Part shown: piece after piece, positions 1 through 8,112 of the stretch
How positions within the stretch are numbered: the first letter of the stretch is position 1
Layout: every line of letters starts with the position of its first letter
Assembly: GCA_028290545.1 (NCBI GenBank)
Contig: JAQGJP010000055.1
Span: 1-64,000, forward strand
DNA: 64,000 nucleotides
Source of the DNA: Rhizobium sp.
GTDB lineage: Bacteria; Pseudomonadota; Alphaproteobacteria; Rhizobiales; Rhizobiaceae
Direction of reading: 5' to 3'
Translations under genes and position numbers: made by a program
Notes under the pieces: generated by a model
What the model saw: only the letters and a program-made list of their open reading frames with translations
Told to the model about the DNA's origin: nothing
The model's database searches: none

Positions 1-155
1 CCAAAAGCGCCCGGCCCTTCGGGTGGGCCGGGATTCGGCCGCCGGATGCGTCGCAATCCTCGACCGTAACCAAGGTTACGCTCTCCGGTGTGCTCCTGCC
101 CGGACGGTCGTTCCCGGTCCCACGCAATAGGGCGTCATCATCGAGATTTGGTATT
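1..155. repeat. Dispersed palindromic element, copy 1 (truncated by window start)
   Basis: This stretch is about 90% identical to 1197-1334. Its first bases (CCAAAAGCGCCCGG) and last bases (TCGAGATTTGGTAT) match the right half of the element at 56592-56760. It contains nested hairpins, for example CGTAACC-AA-GGTTACG near 65-80. It looks like one arm of a fold-back intergenic repeat; no coding content is seen. Confidence 0.7.
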
Positions 156-591
156 TAAGGCGAAAACAGTTTTACAACTCGGGAAAGGGCTGATGCTGTC
201 CGGGCGTGCGGCACAGGCAGAACGGCCGGCGTGCATTGCTGCACACCGGCCATCGCCCCGCTCTTGAAAAGTGCGCAACCGGTTCCGCCAACCGGTTGCG
301 CTGGACAGCTTGGATCTTATCGGTCGCTTGGGAGGAGAGGTTCAACTTCGGGCCGCCACCCTGATTCTCACCAGAGTACCGAAGCTGAAAGCGATTTCGT
401 CTTGATCTGCGTGTCGAGAATGGTTCTAGTCCTGTTCGCCGCGACCGTAATTGATGTGCATCAAACAACGCCCATCAATGGTAGAATATTTTGTAACAGA
501 ACGTAAAAATTGGTGACTGAAAACTTACGGTCGGCGCTCTTGCAATGCATATGCCGAGCGCCGGCTCCTGTTCCTCATTCCGGGTATGCTG
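156..591. other. Intergenic, no convincing gene
   Basis: Short open frames exist on both strands, but none has a ribosome site, a recognisable protein family or convincing codon use. The only clear signal is the FNR/FixK-type palindrome at 451-464. The stretch may be the remains of a lost oxygen-regulated gene. Confidence 0.5.
451..464. promoter_or_regulatory. FNR/FixK-type box
   Basis: TTGATGTGCATCAA is a perfect match to the TTGAT-N4-ATCAA consensus bound by FNR/FixK/FnrN-type CRP-family regulators of low-oxygen genes. No gene starts within 150 bp on either strand. The globin at 661-1101 ends toward this site rather than starting from it, so the box is an orphan in the present sequence. 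Confidence 0.5.
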
Positions 592-661
592 TTATATCAA
601 GTCTCGATGATGGCAACCTATCGCTCCGGCGTGATAGGTTGCCATCATCGAGGCTTGGTAT
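592..661. repeat. Fold-back palindromic element, copy 2
   Basis: A perfect 20-bp inverted repeat (603-622 and 633-652) surrounds a 10-base loop, and imperfect arms (ATATCAAG / CTTGGTAT) extend it outward. The outer sequence is shared with the elements at 1-155, 1197-1334 and 56592-56760. It abuts the stop codon of the globin gene and would form a long hairpin in its 3' end. Confidence 0.75.
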
Positions 662-1101
662 TACTCAGCGGCCTGGTTGCCCGCCAGGGCGCGCCGCGCA
701 GCATCGATCATGACGCCGCTGACCACGCCATAGGCACCGGTCCATGCGGCGCGGATATCCGGCGTGAATCGATCGCCGAAGCTGAGCGCCAGCGTCTGGA
801 TCAGGGCTGTGCCGACCGTCTGGTAATGCGCTTCCTCGACCCCGTAGCCGACATGGCGGGCGCCAAGGCTCTCGAGCACCGGCACGACCTTGGAAAGATC
901 GCGAAGGCCGCCGACCACGAGTCCGAGCGCCGCCATCAGCTTGGTCGCCAGCGATTTCATTTCGACGTTGACGAACAGCCGGCGCAACGACGGGTCGAGC
1001 GCGAACAGTCGCTCGTAAAAGAGGGAGGCGGACTCCTCCTTGCCGCGGGCAAATTCCACGAATGTGGTCTCCAGCATCCTGATAGTCTGATCATCCATCA
1101 T
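661..1101 (-). CDS. Single-domain globin (bacterial haemoglobin)
   Basis: A 146-residue single-domain globin of the Vitreoscilla haemoglobin type, probably binding oxygen or nitric oxide in the cytoplasm. The early block FYERLFALDPSLRRLF is typical of the family. The segment GARHVGYGVEEAHY carries the expected proximal histidine, followed by the usual helices. No reductase domain is attached, so it is not a full flavohaemoglobin. ATG at 1101 is chosen because a GAAGGAA ribosome site precedes it; a second ATG at 1098 is equally possible, while an upstream in-frame start at 1173 lacks support. The gene stands alone. A TGAAACA-type motif pair sits about 80 bp upstream, as in front of RTX genes. 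Confidence 0.85.
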   Translation of the reverse strand: MMDDQTIRMLETTFVEFARGKEESASLFYERLFALDPSLRRLFVNVEMKSLATKLMAALGLVVGGLRDLSKVVPVLESLGARHVGYGVEEAHYQTVGTALIQTLALSFGDRFTPDIRAAWTGAYGVVSGVMIDAARRALAGNQAAE

Positions 1102-1147
1102 CAATTCCTTCTTTGTAATTGCTTGATGATCCTTCCTGACAGGCCGA

Positions 1148-1196
1148 TGTTTCTTCCCGAGTTCCCAAGGCAATGGCTAATGTTTCAATTGTTTCC
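1148..1196 (-). promoter_or_regulatory. GAAACA-repeat promoter module upstream of the globin gene
   Basis: Read on the minus strand, GGAAACAATTGAAACA (1196-1181) is followed 42 bp later by AGAAACA (1154-1148). The same arrangement, with a 41-bp pitch, occurs upstream of RTX genes at 3867 and 6691 and at 26778. Direct half-sites of about 9 bp pitch resemble binding sites of OmpR-family regulators; the assignment is inference. Confidence 0.45.
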
Positions 1197-1334
1197 ACCG
1201 GCCCTTCGGGTGGGCCGGGATTCGGCCGCCGGATGCGTCGCAATCCTCGACCCTAACCAAGGTTGCGCCATCCGGTGTGCTGCTGCCCGGACGGACGTTC
1301 CCACACAGTAGGTCGTCATCATCGGGATTTGGCA
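1197..1334. repeat. Dispersed palindromic element, copy 3
   Basis: Nearly the same sequence as 8-155, from GGCCCTTCGGGTGGGCC to the terminal TCATCGGGATTTGGCAT. The right end overlaps the 3' end of the histidine kinase gene, so the last residues of that protein and its stop codon come from the repeat. Confidence 0.75.
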
Positions 1335-2986
1335 TAACCCGCGAGCGCCTTCAACACCGCGCCGATATCATCCGGCGTGAAGGGTTTTTCGATCACCGGA
1401 CAGCCGCTGCGCGCCAGAAACCGGCCCGCCGAGGGTCCGAGCGTATCGCCGGTCACGAAGCCGATGCGGTGGACCAGCGCCGGGCGGTTGGCTGACAGCC
1501 AGTCGTAGAGACCCGGCCCATCGCCATCCGGCATGCGGATATCGCAGAGGATCATTTCAATCTCGTTCCGGTCGGCGGCGAGCAGTCGTTCGGCGGCATG
1601 GCCGCTATGGGCGATCAGGGTCTTGTAGCCATGGCCGGCGGCGATGTCCGCAATGAGCTCGGCCAGATCGGGCTCGTCGTCGACGATCAGCACGGTGGCC
1701 TGCCGTTTGGCAGCGGCGTAGGATCCGGTGACGATCTCGTCCCCGGCGGCCTCGGCGATGTCGCGCCCGGTCACCGGCAGGCGGATGACGAATTCCGCGC
1801 CGACAGCCGGTTGCGGCTCTGCGAGTTCCAGCGAGCCGTTATGGGCTTCGATCAGCCCGCGCGACACGGCGAGCCCGATGCCGGTGCCGTGGTCCTGCGG
1901 CTTGGTGGTGAAGAACGGATCGAAAATGCGGTTGCGGATGCCGGCCGGAATGCCCGGTCCGTTATCCCGTATGGTCAGCAGGATCACGCCTGACCCTGAG
2001 TCATGTGTTGCACCCAGCGTGATCCCGCGATGGGGGCCGCCCTTTTCCTCCAGCGCCTGACGTGCGTTGACGATCAGGTTGACGAGCACCTGGTGGAGCA
2101 GGTCGGCGTCCGCGAACGTAACGGGCAGATCGTCATCGATCCGCACATCGACGGCCACGTCGCTGGTTTTCAGGCTGTAGGACAGCAGATCGACGGCATC
2201 GCCGATGATCGTGCCGATCGCCACATAGGCACGTTCGGCCTTTCGCTGGCGGGCCATCGCCAGGAAAGTCCGGACGATGCGGGCGCAGCGATTGGCGGCA
2301 TTCTCGATGCGCAGCGCGCGTTCGGTGAGATCCCGGCTGATGGGCAGGGTTGCGCCTTCGCGGCTGATCCTGTCGCGCAGCATCATCGCCTGTCCGAGCA
2401 CGATCGACAGCGGATTGTTGAGTTCATGGGCGACGCCTGACAGCAGCGAGCCGAGTGCTGCCAGCTTTTCCTTCTGGTAGAGCGCGTCACGCTGGCGCTC
2501 GATCTCGAACTGGGCGGCCTTGGCGGCAGTGAGGTCGCGGATATGGGCGGTGAAAAAGCGCTGGTCGCCGACGCTGACATCGGCCAGCGACAGCTCGACC
2601 GGGATCAGCTGCCCCTCGTTGCCGAGCGCTTCGAGTTCCACCCGCTTGCCGATCACCCTGGAAACCCCGGTCGACATATAGCGGCTCATGCCTTCGTGGT
2701 GGGCGGCGCGGTATTTGTCGGGAATGATCAGCGAGCCGATTTCACGGCCGACAGCGTCCGCTCGACTATAGCCGAACAGCAGTTCCGAGGCCGGATTGAA
2801 ATCGACGACGCGGCCGTCGCCGTCGACGATGATGATGCAATCGAGCGAGGTCGCGATGATCGACTGGTGCAGCGCCATGCTTTCGGCATGCTGCCGCCTG
2901 GACCCGGCAAAAGCCTTGTCACCCGGCGGTTGCCCACCGGCGCCGGGCTCATGGCGCTTCACTGCATCGTCGCGGCCTGATGTCAT
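1319..2986 (-). CDS. Hybrid PAS-domain sensor histidine kinase with C-terminal receiver
   Basis: A 555-residue cytoplasmic kinase with no membrane segment. A PAS domain lies near residues 38-155. The dimerisation H-box is GVAHELNNPL with phospho-acceptor His187. The ATPase domain has N-box residues around 303-307, DNGPGIP at 341, FDPFFTTK at 355 and GTGIGLAVS at 367. A receiver domain from about 430 carries VDDEPD, the likely phospho-acceptor Asp482 in CDIRMPDG, and a conserved lysine in EKPF. It overlaps the upstream response regulator by ATGA and is therefore translationally coupled to it. The final YAKSR residues are encoded by a dispersed repeat, suggesting the original C-terminus was altered. 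The signal is unknown. Confidence 0.92.
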   Translation of the reverse strand: MTSGRDDAVKRHEPGAGGQPPGDKAFAGSRRQHAESMALHQSIIATSLDCIIIVDGDGRVVDFNPASELLFGYSRADAVGREIGSLIIPDKYRAAHHEGMSRYMSTGVSRVIGKRVELEALGNEGQLIPVELSLADVSVGDQRFFTAHIRDLTAAKAAQFEIERQRDALYQKEKLAALGSLLSGVAHELNNPLSIVLGQAMMLRDRISREGATLPISRDLTERALRIENAANRCARIVRTFLAMARQRKAERAYVAIGTIIGDAVDLLSYSLKTSDVAVDVRIDDDLPVTFADADLLHQVLVNLIVNARQALEEKGGPHRGITLGATHDSGSGVILLTIRDNGPGIPAGIRNRIFDPFFTTKPQDHGTGIGLAVSRGLIEAHNGSLELAEPQPAVGAEFVIRLPVTGRDIAEAAGDEIVTGSYAAAKRQATVLIVDDEPDLAELIADIAAGHGYKTLIAHSGHAAERLLAADRNEIEMILCDIRMPDGDGPGLYDWLSANRPALVHRIGFVTGDTLGPSAGRFLARSGCPVIEKPFTPDDIGAVLKALAGYAKSR

Positions 2987-3741
2987 GCGGATTTCTTTCC
3001 CGGAGAGAAGATATAGCCGGCGCCGCGCACGGTCTTGATCGTCTGCGGCTTGGAAGGATCCTCCTCGATCTTCTTGCGCAGCCGCGTGACCCTGATATCG
3101 ATCGACCGGTCGAAAGGATCGTCATTCTTCCTGTGGGCGAGATCGAGCAGCCGGTCGCGCGACAGTACCCGATAGGGGTTCTGCAGGAAAACCTCGACGA
3201 GATCGAATTCCATCGATGTCACGGCTTCCTCCCGGCCACCGGGGTGAAGCAGCCGCCGCCCGTCGAGGTCGACCAGCAATCTGCCGAATGGCACGAGCGC
3301 CTCGGTGGCGGATACAGACTCGGTCACCGGGGCCGCAACAACCACAGCGCCAGACACCACGATCCGGCCACGGCGCAGCACGGCGCGGATCCGCGCCTTC
3401 AGTTCGCGGAGGTCGAACGGCTTGGTGAGATAGTCGTCGGCGCCGACTTCCAGGCCGACGATCCTGTCGATGATCTCATCGGCGGCGGTGACCATGATCA
3501 CCGGCATCTGCCCCTGGGCACGCAGGCGGCGGGCAATCGAGAAACCATCCTCTCCAGGCATGTTGACATCGAGCAGGATCAGATCGGCGCTTTTCTCCGC
3601 CAGCATGGCGTCGAGCGCACGGCCGCCGGATGCGGCGCGGGCCGAAAAACCCTGTCCCGTCAGATATTCAGCAACCATGTCGCGCAGATGTTCCTCGTCA
3701 TCGACGACGATGATTTCCGCCCTATCGCCCATTTCCGCCAC
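2983..3741 (-). CDS. OmpR/PhoB-family response regulator
   Basis: 252 residues. The N-terminal receiver has acidic VDDEEH at 13-18, phospho-acceptor Asp58 in LLDVNMPGEDG, the switch threonine near 84 and Lys106 in TKPF. The C-terminal winged-helix domain ends with the usual VRGAGYIFSPG. It is first in a two-gene operon with the hybrid kinase (ATGA overlap at 2983-2986). It is transcribed divergently from the first RTX gene, and the shared 250-bp upstream region carries TGAAACA direct repeats. Control of the RTX promoters and itself is a plausible but untested role. Confidence 0.93.
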   Translation of the reverse strand: MAEMGDRAEIIVVDDEEHLRDMVAEYLTGQGFSARAASGGRALDAMLAEKSADLILLDVNMPGEDGFSIARRLRAQGQMPVIMVTAADEIIDRIVGLEVGADDYLTKPFDLRELKARIRAVLRRGRIVVSGAVVVAAPVTESVSATEALVPFGRLLVDLDGRRLLHPGGREEAVTSMEFDLVEVFLQNPYRVLSRDRLLDLAHRKNDDPFDRSIDIRVTRLRKKIEEDPSKPQTIKTVRGAGYIFSPGKKSA

Positions 3742-3866
3742 GTCTGTTGCTCCTGTTCGGCGGCCTGCCCCGATACTGGCTTACCGCAATTGTTCCGCGC
3801 GCGCCTTGGCTATTTTCTCCTGCATGACGGATTGCAATGGAAATCTATTTCGCGGGATCTGTTGGC

Positions 3867-3914
3867 TGAAACAATTGAAACAAAAAAGATGATGGTGAAC
3901 CTATAGTTGAAACA
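3867..3914 (+). promoter_or_regulatory. TGAAACA promoter module for RTX gene 1
   Basis: TGAAACAATTGAAACA at 3867-3882 (two half-sites 9 bp apart) and a third TGAAACA at 3908, exactly 41 bp after the first. A fourth TGAAACA is at 3970, in the leader. The same spacing is found at 6691 and 26778. The module lies between the divergent response regulator and RTX genes. A LuxR- or OmpR-type binding site is inferred; no reliable -35/-10 pair was identified. Confidence 0.5.
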
Positions 3915-3989
3915 AATATTTTTTAGTTTGGATGGTTTTTTTGCCTGAGCCGTTATCCGCGCAGAAACCTGAAACAAGAGGCCAGACCC

Positions 3990-5279
3990 GTGACCACCCA
4001 TACGATCGACAACGTCCGCAACACGACGCTGCATGCCGATATTGCCGGCGATACATGGATCATCACCAAGACCGGCGAGATCACCACGCCGAGCACCGGT
4101 ATCGATGCGAGCAACGGCGCGGCGAACCGTGAGATCATCGTCAACGGCAGTGTCTATGGCCTGAACTACGGCATCGAGTTCGGCAATATGGCTGGCAAGG
4201 GCGGTGGCGAACTCGTCATCGGCAACAGCGGCACCGTCTCTTCGGATGATACCGCCATCTTCACCCATGGCGATGGCCAGATCACCACCAACAATGGCAC
4301 GATCGGCGGAATGGAGGGCATCTACTCCAGCGGCGACCAATCGCTCATCACCAACAACGGCCTGATCAAGGCATCCAATGGCGGCATCGTCATCGAGAAT
4401 GGCACTGCGACGATCGTCAACACCGGCAAGATCGTCAGCGAAGGCGCCATCTGGGCGCCGTCCTATGACAATGGCGGCTCCGCCAAGGTCATCGTCGAGA
4501 ATTCGGGCAGGATCATCGGCGACAAGGTGTCCATCGAGCTTGTCAGCGTCGGCGACCATGAAATCCACAATATGGGAAAGATCGTCGGCGAGATCATCGG
4601 CGGCGATGGCAACGACCGCCTGGAAAACACCGGCAAGGGCGTCCTGAAGAATGAGGCTTCCCTCGGTGACGGCAATGACCGCTTCATCAACAGCGGCAAG
4701 ACGCTCGACGATGTCTATCTCGATGATGGCAATGACATCGCCGACCTGCGCGGCGGGACGCTCACCGGTACGCTGTATGGCGGTGCCGGTGACGATGTCT
4801 TCTTCTTCAGCAACAACGATCTGAACATCCATGAGAATGCCGGCGAGGGCGTCGATACGATCAAGTCCACCGTCAGCGTCTCGCTCGCGCTGGATCGCTA
4901 CGGCGAGATGGAAAATGTCGTCCTGCTCGGTAAGCGCGATTCCAATATAGACGGCAACGAACTCGACAACCGCATCATCGGCAACGCCGGTGACAATTAT
5001 ATCAACGGCGGCGAGGGCGGCGATATGTTGCGTGGCGGCGCCGGTGCCGACGTGTTCGTTTTCGAGGGTTCTTCCCAGCAGGACGAGATCAGGGATTTCC
5101 AGAACGGCATCGACAGGATCGACCTTTCCGACTGGCTGGACATCGACAATTACCAGGACGTCAAGGATTTGATGATCGTCAGCGGCGACGATGTCGTCAT
5201 CGACGCCGGCATGGACAGGATCACCCTGCATGACACCAAGATGAGCGAGATCGATAAGTCAGACTTCATCTTCGCCTGA
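3990..5279 (+). CDS. Beta-helix/RTX calcium-binding exoprotein 1
   Basis: 429 residues starting at GTG with AAGAGG eight bases upstream. Residues 1 to about 230 are irregular beta-helix rungs with N-G turns (for example ITNNGLIKASNGGIVI), as in autotransporter passengers. Then comes a block with GGAGDDVFFF and TLGL-like spacing, and near residues 325-355 a short calcium-binding RTX run (GNAGDNYINGGEGGDMLRGG) that leads into a serralysin M10-C-like end. The C-terminus DKSDFIFA resembles a type I secretion signal. There is no Sec signal peptide. It is the first of four tandem paralogues, with its own promoter module and a strong terminator. Function is unknown; an adhesin or matrix protein is a guess. 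Confidence 0.85.
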   Translation: MTTHTIDNVRNTTLHADIAGDTWIITKTGEITTPSTGIDASNGAANREIIVNGSVYGLNYGIEFGNMAGKGGGELVIGNSGTVSSDDTAIFTHGDGQITTNNGTIGGMEGIYSSGDQSLITNNGLIKASNGGIVIENGTATIVNTGKIVSEGAIWAPSYDNGGSAKVIVENSGRIIGDKVSIELVSVGDHEIHNMGKIVGEIIGGDGNDRLENTGKGVLKNEASLGDGNDRFINSGKTLDDVYLDDGNDIADLRGGTLTGTLYGGAGDDVFFFSNNDLNIHENAGEGVDTIKSTVSVSLALDRYGEMENVVLLGKRDSNIDGNELDNRIIGNAGDNYINGGEGGDMLRGGAGADVFVFEGSSQQDEIRDFQNGIDRIDLSDWLDIDNYQDVKDLMIVSGDDVVIDAGMDRITLHDTKMSEIDKSDFIFA

Positions 5280-5306
5280 TTCATAACATCATGAAATCGC
5301 ATCATA

Positions 5307-5331
5307 AACCCGGCCTTGCTCCGGGTTTTTC
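5307..5331 (+). terminator. Rho-independent terminator after RTX gene 1
   Basis: Stem AACCCGG (5308-5314) pairs with CCGGGTT (5322-5328) and runs into a T tract. Confidence 0.85.
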
Positions 5332-5440
5332 AATGCGCTGGTCCGAAGTTCCCGAAGGAACAGCCAGCGCCCGCCGATCCGCCTATACGCACATCAACTG
5401 AAGCGGACAGTTTCCGCCGGATCAAGAGAGGAAATTGGCT

Positions 5441-6625
5441 GTGACAAAGCATATCATCAAGCAGGACCAGACGACGCAGTGGCATATCGACGACAGCAGC
5501 GATACCTGGATCCTCGCCAAGGATGCGACGATCACTGTCTCGATGCAGACGGCGGTCTACGAAGATGACACCCGGAGCGACAACCGGATCGTCATCGACG
5601 GCGATATCCAGTCCGATAACCCGATCCAGATCACCCCGACCTATGGCATCAGCACCTACGGCACCAACACCCGCATCGAGGTCAATGCCTCGGCCAAGGT
5701 TGCCGGCGACACCGCCGTGGTCATGCGCGGCGGCAACGAGACGCTGGTCAACGAGGGCAAGCTGATCGGCGACGATTATGGTGTCGAGACCAGCAGCAAC
5801 AGCGGGGAGATCATCAATTCCGGCCTGATCAAGGGCTATCAGGCCGTCAGCGGCTATCAGTACGGTCTTCATATCGTCAATGCTGTCGACGGCGACATCA
5901 AGGGCACTTACAACGGCATCTATTATTTTTCCAGCCAGGATCTGAAAATCGAAAATGCTGGCCTGATCAAGGCCAGCGTCAACGCGATCACCGACGGCGA
6001 CGGCGACGCCGACATTACCAATACCGGGATCATAAAGGGCAATGTCGTTCTCGGCGCCGGCGACGACCGCTTCGACACGCGGGGCGGCAAGCTGATCGGC
6101 GAGATCACCGGCGGCGACGGGTCGGACACCTATATCGTCGACACTTCCGATATCGTCATCCACGAAAGCATCCTGAACGGCAGCGATGCCATCCGGTCGA
6201 TGGTCGATTTCACACTGGTCGACAATGTCGAGAAATTCTACCTGATCGGCGGCGCCGACATCGACGGCACGGGCACCATCTCCGCCGACAAGCTGTTCGG
6301 CAATGGCGGCAGGAACCAGCTCTCGGGCCTTGCGGGCGAGGATCTTCTCGACGGCGGCAAGGGCAACGATCGCCTGCGCGGCGGTGGCGACAGCGACACA
6401 TTCGTGTTCTCGTCCGGTGACGGCCATGACGTGGTGCTGGATTTCGATGGTCTGCAGGATCGCATCGACCTTGCCGGCATGAATGATATCAAGACCTATG
6501 ACGACCTGATGAAAAACCATGTGAAAGTATCGGATGGCGATCTGACCATCGTCTCCGGCAGCGACGAGATCCTGCTGAAGAATGTCGTCAAGGCCGACCT
6601 GTCCGAAGCCGGTTTCGATTTCTGA
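5441..6625 (+). CDS. Beta-helix/RTX calcium-binding exoprotein 2
   Basis: 394 residues from GTG at 5441, chosen because the resulting start (MTKHIIKQDQTTQWHI) aligns with its paralogues and AGAGAGG precedes it; a TTG at 5435 is the alternative. The N-terminal cap has TQWHIDDSSDTWIL, then N-S-G-L-I type beta-helix rungs. GGDGSDTYIVD starts the C-terminal part, which has one or two RTX nonapeptides ([17 protein letters not shown]) and an M10-C-like end finishing in DF. It lies 161 bp after gene 1 behind a terminator and has no TGAAACA module of its own, so it may depend on read-through or an unseen promoter. Confidence 0.85.
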   Translation: MTKHIIKQDQTTQWHIDDSSDTWILAKDATITVSMQTAVYEDDTRSDNRIVIDGDIQSDNPIQITPTYGISTYGTNTRIEVNASAKVAGDTAVVMRGGNETLVNEGKLIGDDYGVETSSNSGEIINSGLIKGYQAVSGYQYGLHIVNAVDGDIKGTYNGIYYFSSQDLKIENAGLIKASVNAITDGDGDADITNTGIIKGNVVLGAGDDRFDTRGGKLIGEITGGDGSDTYIVDTSDIVIHESILNGSDAIRSMVDFTLVDNVEKFYLIGGADIDGTGTISADKLFGNGGRNQLSGLAGEDLLDGGKGNDRLRGGGDSDTFVFSSGDGHDVVLDFDGLQDRIDLAGMNDIKTYDDLMKNHVKVSDGDLTIVSGSDEILLKNVVKADLSEAGFDF

Positions 6626-6643
6626 ACAACAACAACGAATGAA

Positions 6644-6672
6644 GCCGGCGGGCGCTCTCCTGCCGGGCTTTT
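6644..6672 (+). terminator. Probable terminator after RTX gene 2
   Basis: GCCGGCGGG pairs with CCTGCCGGGC through one bulge and is followed by TTTT. Confidence 0.6.
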
Positions 6673-6690
6673 CCCTGTCGTGAATTCGTC

Positions 6691-6738
6691 TGAAACAATT
6701 GAAACATTTATCGCCGTTGAGGGAGTTATCCTGAAACA
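6691..6738 (+). promoter_or_regulatory. TGAAACA promoter module for RTX gene 3
   Basis: TGAAACAATTGAAACA at 6691-6706 and TGAAACA at 6732, 41 bp after the first half-site, exactly as at 3867/3908. CGAAACA at 6761 and the leader ACAAGAGGC further match the RTX gene 1 leader. Confidence 0.5.
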
Positions 6739-6788
6739 ACCGGCACGCAAAACAATATCACGAAACATACAACAAGAGGCTGATTGCA

Positions 6789-7985
6789 ATGTCGAAATCC
6801 ATCCCTGAAAACTATAACGCCCAGTATGATCTCAACGCCTCCAACGAGACATGGACGCTTGCCGAAGGTGCCACGCACACCGCACCCGCAGGCCATGGCA
6901 TCAGCGAGGCCGCGCAGTATCACGACAATCTGGTCAAGGTGGATGGCCAGATCACTGCGATATCCATGGCCAGCGCCGGCGTCGCGCTGCAGGGCACGGG
7001 CTCTTCCGTCATCGTCGGTGAGAACGCGACGATTGACGCATGGCACGGCGTCGAGCTGTTCGGCAATGAGCAGGGCGTGGTCAACAACGGTATTCTCAAT
7101 GTCCTCGGCACCGGTGTCTATTCGCAAGGCCCCGACAACTTTGTCACCAATAACGGCATCATCACCGTGCATCCGTCGTCTGCCGAGGACGATGTCGACG
7201 GCATCGTCGCCGATGGTCAGAACACGGTGCTCAACAGCGCGTCGGGCTGGATCGACGTTACCGGCAATGGCATCACCGTGCAGAGCGTCGGCGATGAGGT
7301 GACCGAGGTCCATAATTTCGGCTCGGTGATCGCCGGCAATCTCGCCTTCTACGGCTGGGCCGGCAATGACAAGCTCGTTAACCGCGGCTTCATGGAAGGC
7401 GATGTCCAGATGGGCGGCGGCAACGATACGTTTGACGGCGTCGGCGGTTCGGCGCAGGGCGCGGTGATGGGTGGCTACGGGGATGACAGCTACATCATCG
7501 ATGCCGCCAATATCTTCCTGTTCGAGAAAGCCAACGAAGGCACCGATACGGTCCAGTCGAAAGTCAGCTGGACGCTCGGCAAGGAGTTCGAGACGCTGAA
7601 GCTGCTCGGCTCCTCTACCATAAATGGCAAGGGCAACGAGCTTGGAAACGAGATTGCCGGCAACAACAAGGGCAACAAGCTCTCTGGTCTTGGCGGCGAC
7701 GACGATCTCGACGGAGGCAGGGGCGGCGATGTGCTGACCGGCGGTTTCGGCGCCGACACGTTCCATTTCTCGAGCGGCTACGGCAAGGATACGATCACGG
7801 ACTTCACCAATGGCATCGACATCATCGATCTCTCGGACCTGTCGGGCGTTTCTGATTTCATCGATCTCAAGAAGCACCACCTGACCGTGTCGGACAACGA
7901 CCTGATCATCGCCGATGGCGCCGACCGCCTGATCATCGAAGACACCAAGAAATCGGCGCTGGATTTCTTCGATTTCGATTTCTGA
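6789..7985 (+). CDS. Beta-helix/RTX calcium-binding exoprotein 3
   Basis: 398 residues from ATG 6789, with AAGAGG in the leader. It begins with the family cap (AQYDLNASNETWTL) and continues with beta-helix rungs of the VNNGILNVLGTGVYS type. The junction block GGYGDDSYIID is followed by a TVQSKVSWTL segment, a short RTX run (LDGGRGGDVLTGG) and DFTNGIDIIDL. The C-terminus DFFDFDF is a good type I secretion-like end. It has the same promoter module as gene 1 and two hairpins after it. Ligand and role are unknown; calcium binding is inferred from the GGxGxDxLx repeats. Confidence 0.85.
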   Translation: MSKSIPENYNAQYDLNASNETWTLAEGATHTAPAGHGISEAAQYHDNLVKVDGQITAISMASAGVALQGTGSSVIVGENATIDAWHGVELFGNEQGVVNNGILNVLGTGVYSQGPDNFVTNNGIITVHPSSAEDDVDGIVADGQNTVLNSASGWIDVTGNGITVQSVGDEVTEVHNFGSVIAGNLAFYGWAGNDKLVNRGFMEGDVQMGGGNDTFDGVGGSAQGAVMGGYGDDSYIIDAANIFLFEKANEGTDTVQSKVSWTLGKEFETLKLLGSSTINGKGNELGNEIAGNNKGNKLSGLGGDDDLDGGRGGDVLTGGFGADTFHFSSGYGKDTITDFTNGIDIIDLSDLSGVSDFIDLKKHHLTVSDNDLIIADGADRLIIEDTKKSALDFFDFDF

Positions 7986-7991
7986 TCTCCG

Positions 7992-8065
7992 ATAGCCTGT
8001 CTCCTTTGCGAAGGAGGCTATTGGCATGCCCCGGCGGAAGAGCCTCGCCGCCGGAGTTTTTGTTT
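7992..8065 (+). terminator. Two consecutive hairpins after RTX gene 3
   Basis: The first hairpin is built on CTCCTT-TGCG-AAGGAG, extended by ATAGCC/GCTAT (7992-8021). The second is CCGGCGG (8031-8037) with CCGCCGG (8048-8054), followed by a T-rich tract. The second closely resembles the isolated terminator at 26924-26962. Confidence 0.8.
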
Positions 8066-8112
8066 GTTCCTCCTCCTGATTTCTTTTCCCCTCATTCTCC
8101 ACGGATGCTCAC

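Noticed and set aside
172..506. Open frames on both strands around the FNR box
   Set aside because: Neither has a ribosome site or a family, and both have unlikely residue composition.
3875..3906. TTGAAA and CTATAG as a -35/-10 pair for RTX gene 1
   Set aside because: The spacing is 20 bp and the equivalent at 6699-6730 is no better, so a standard sigma-70 promoter cannot be claimed.
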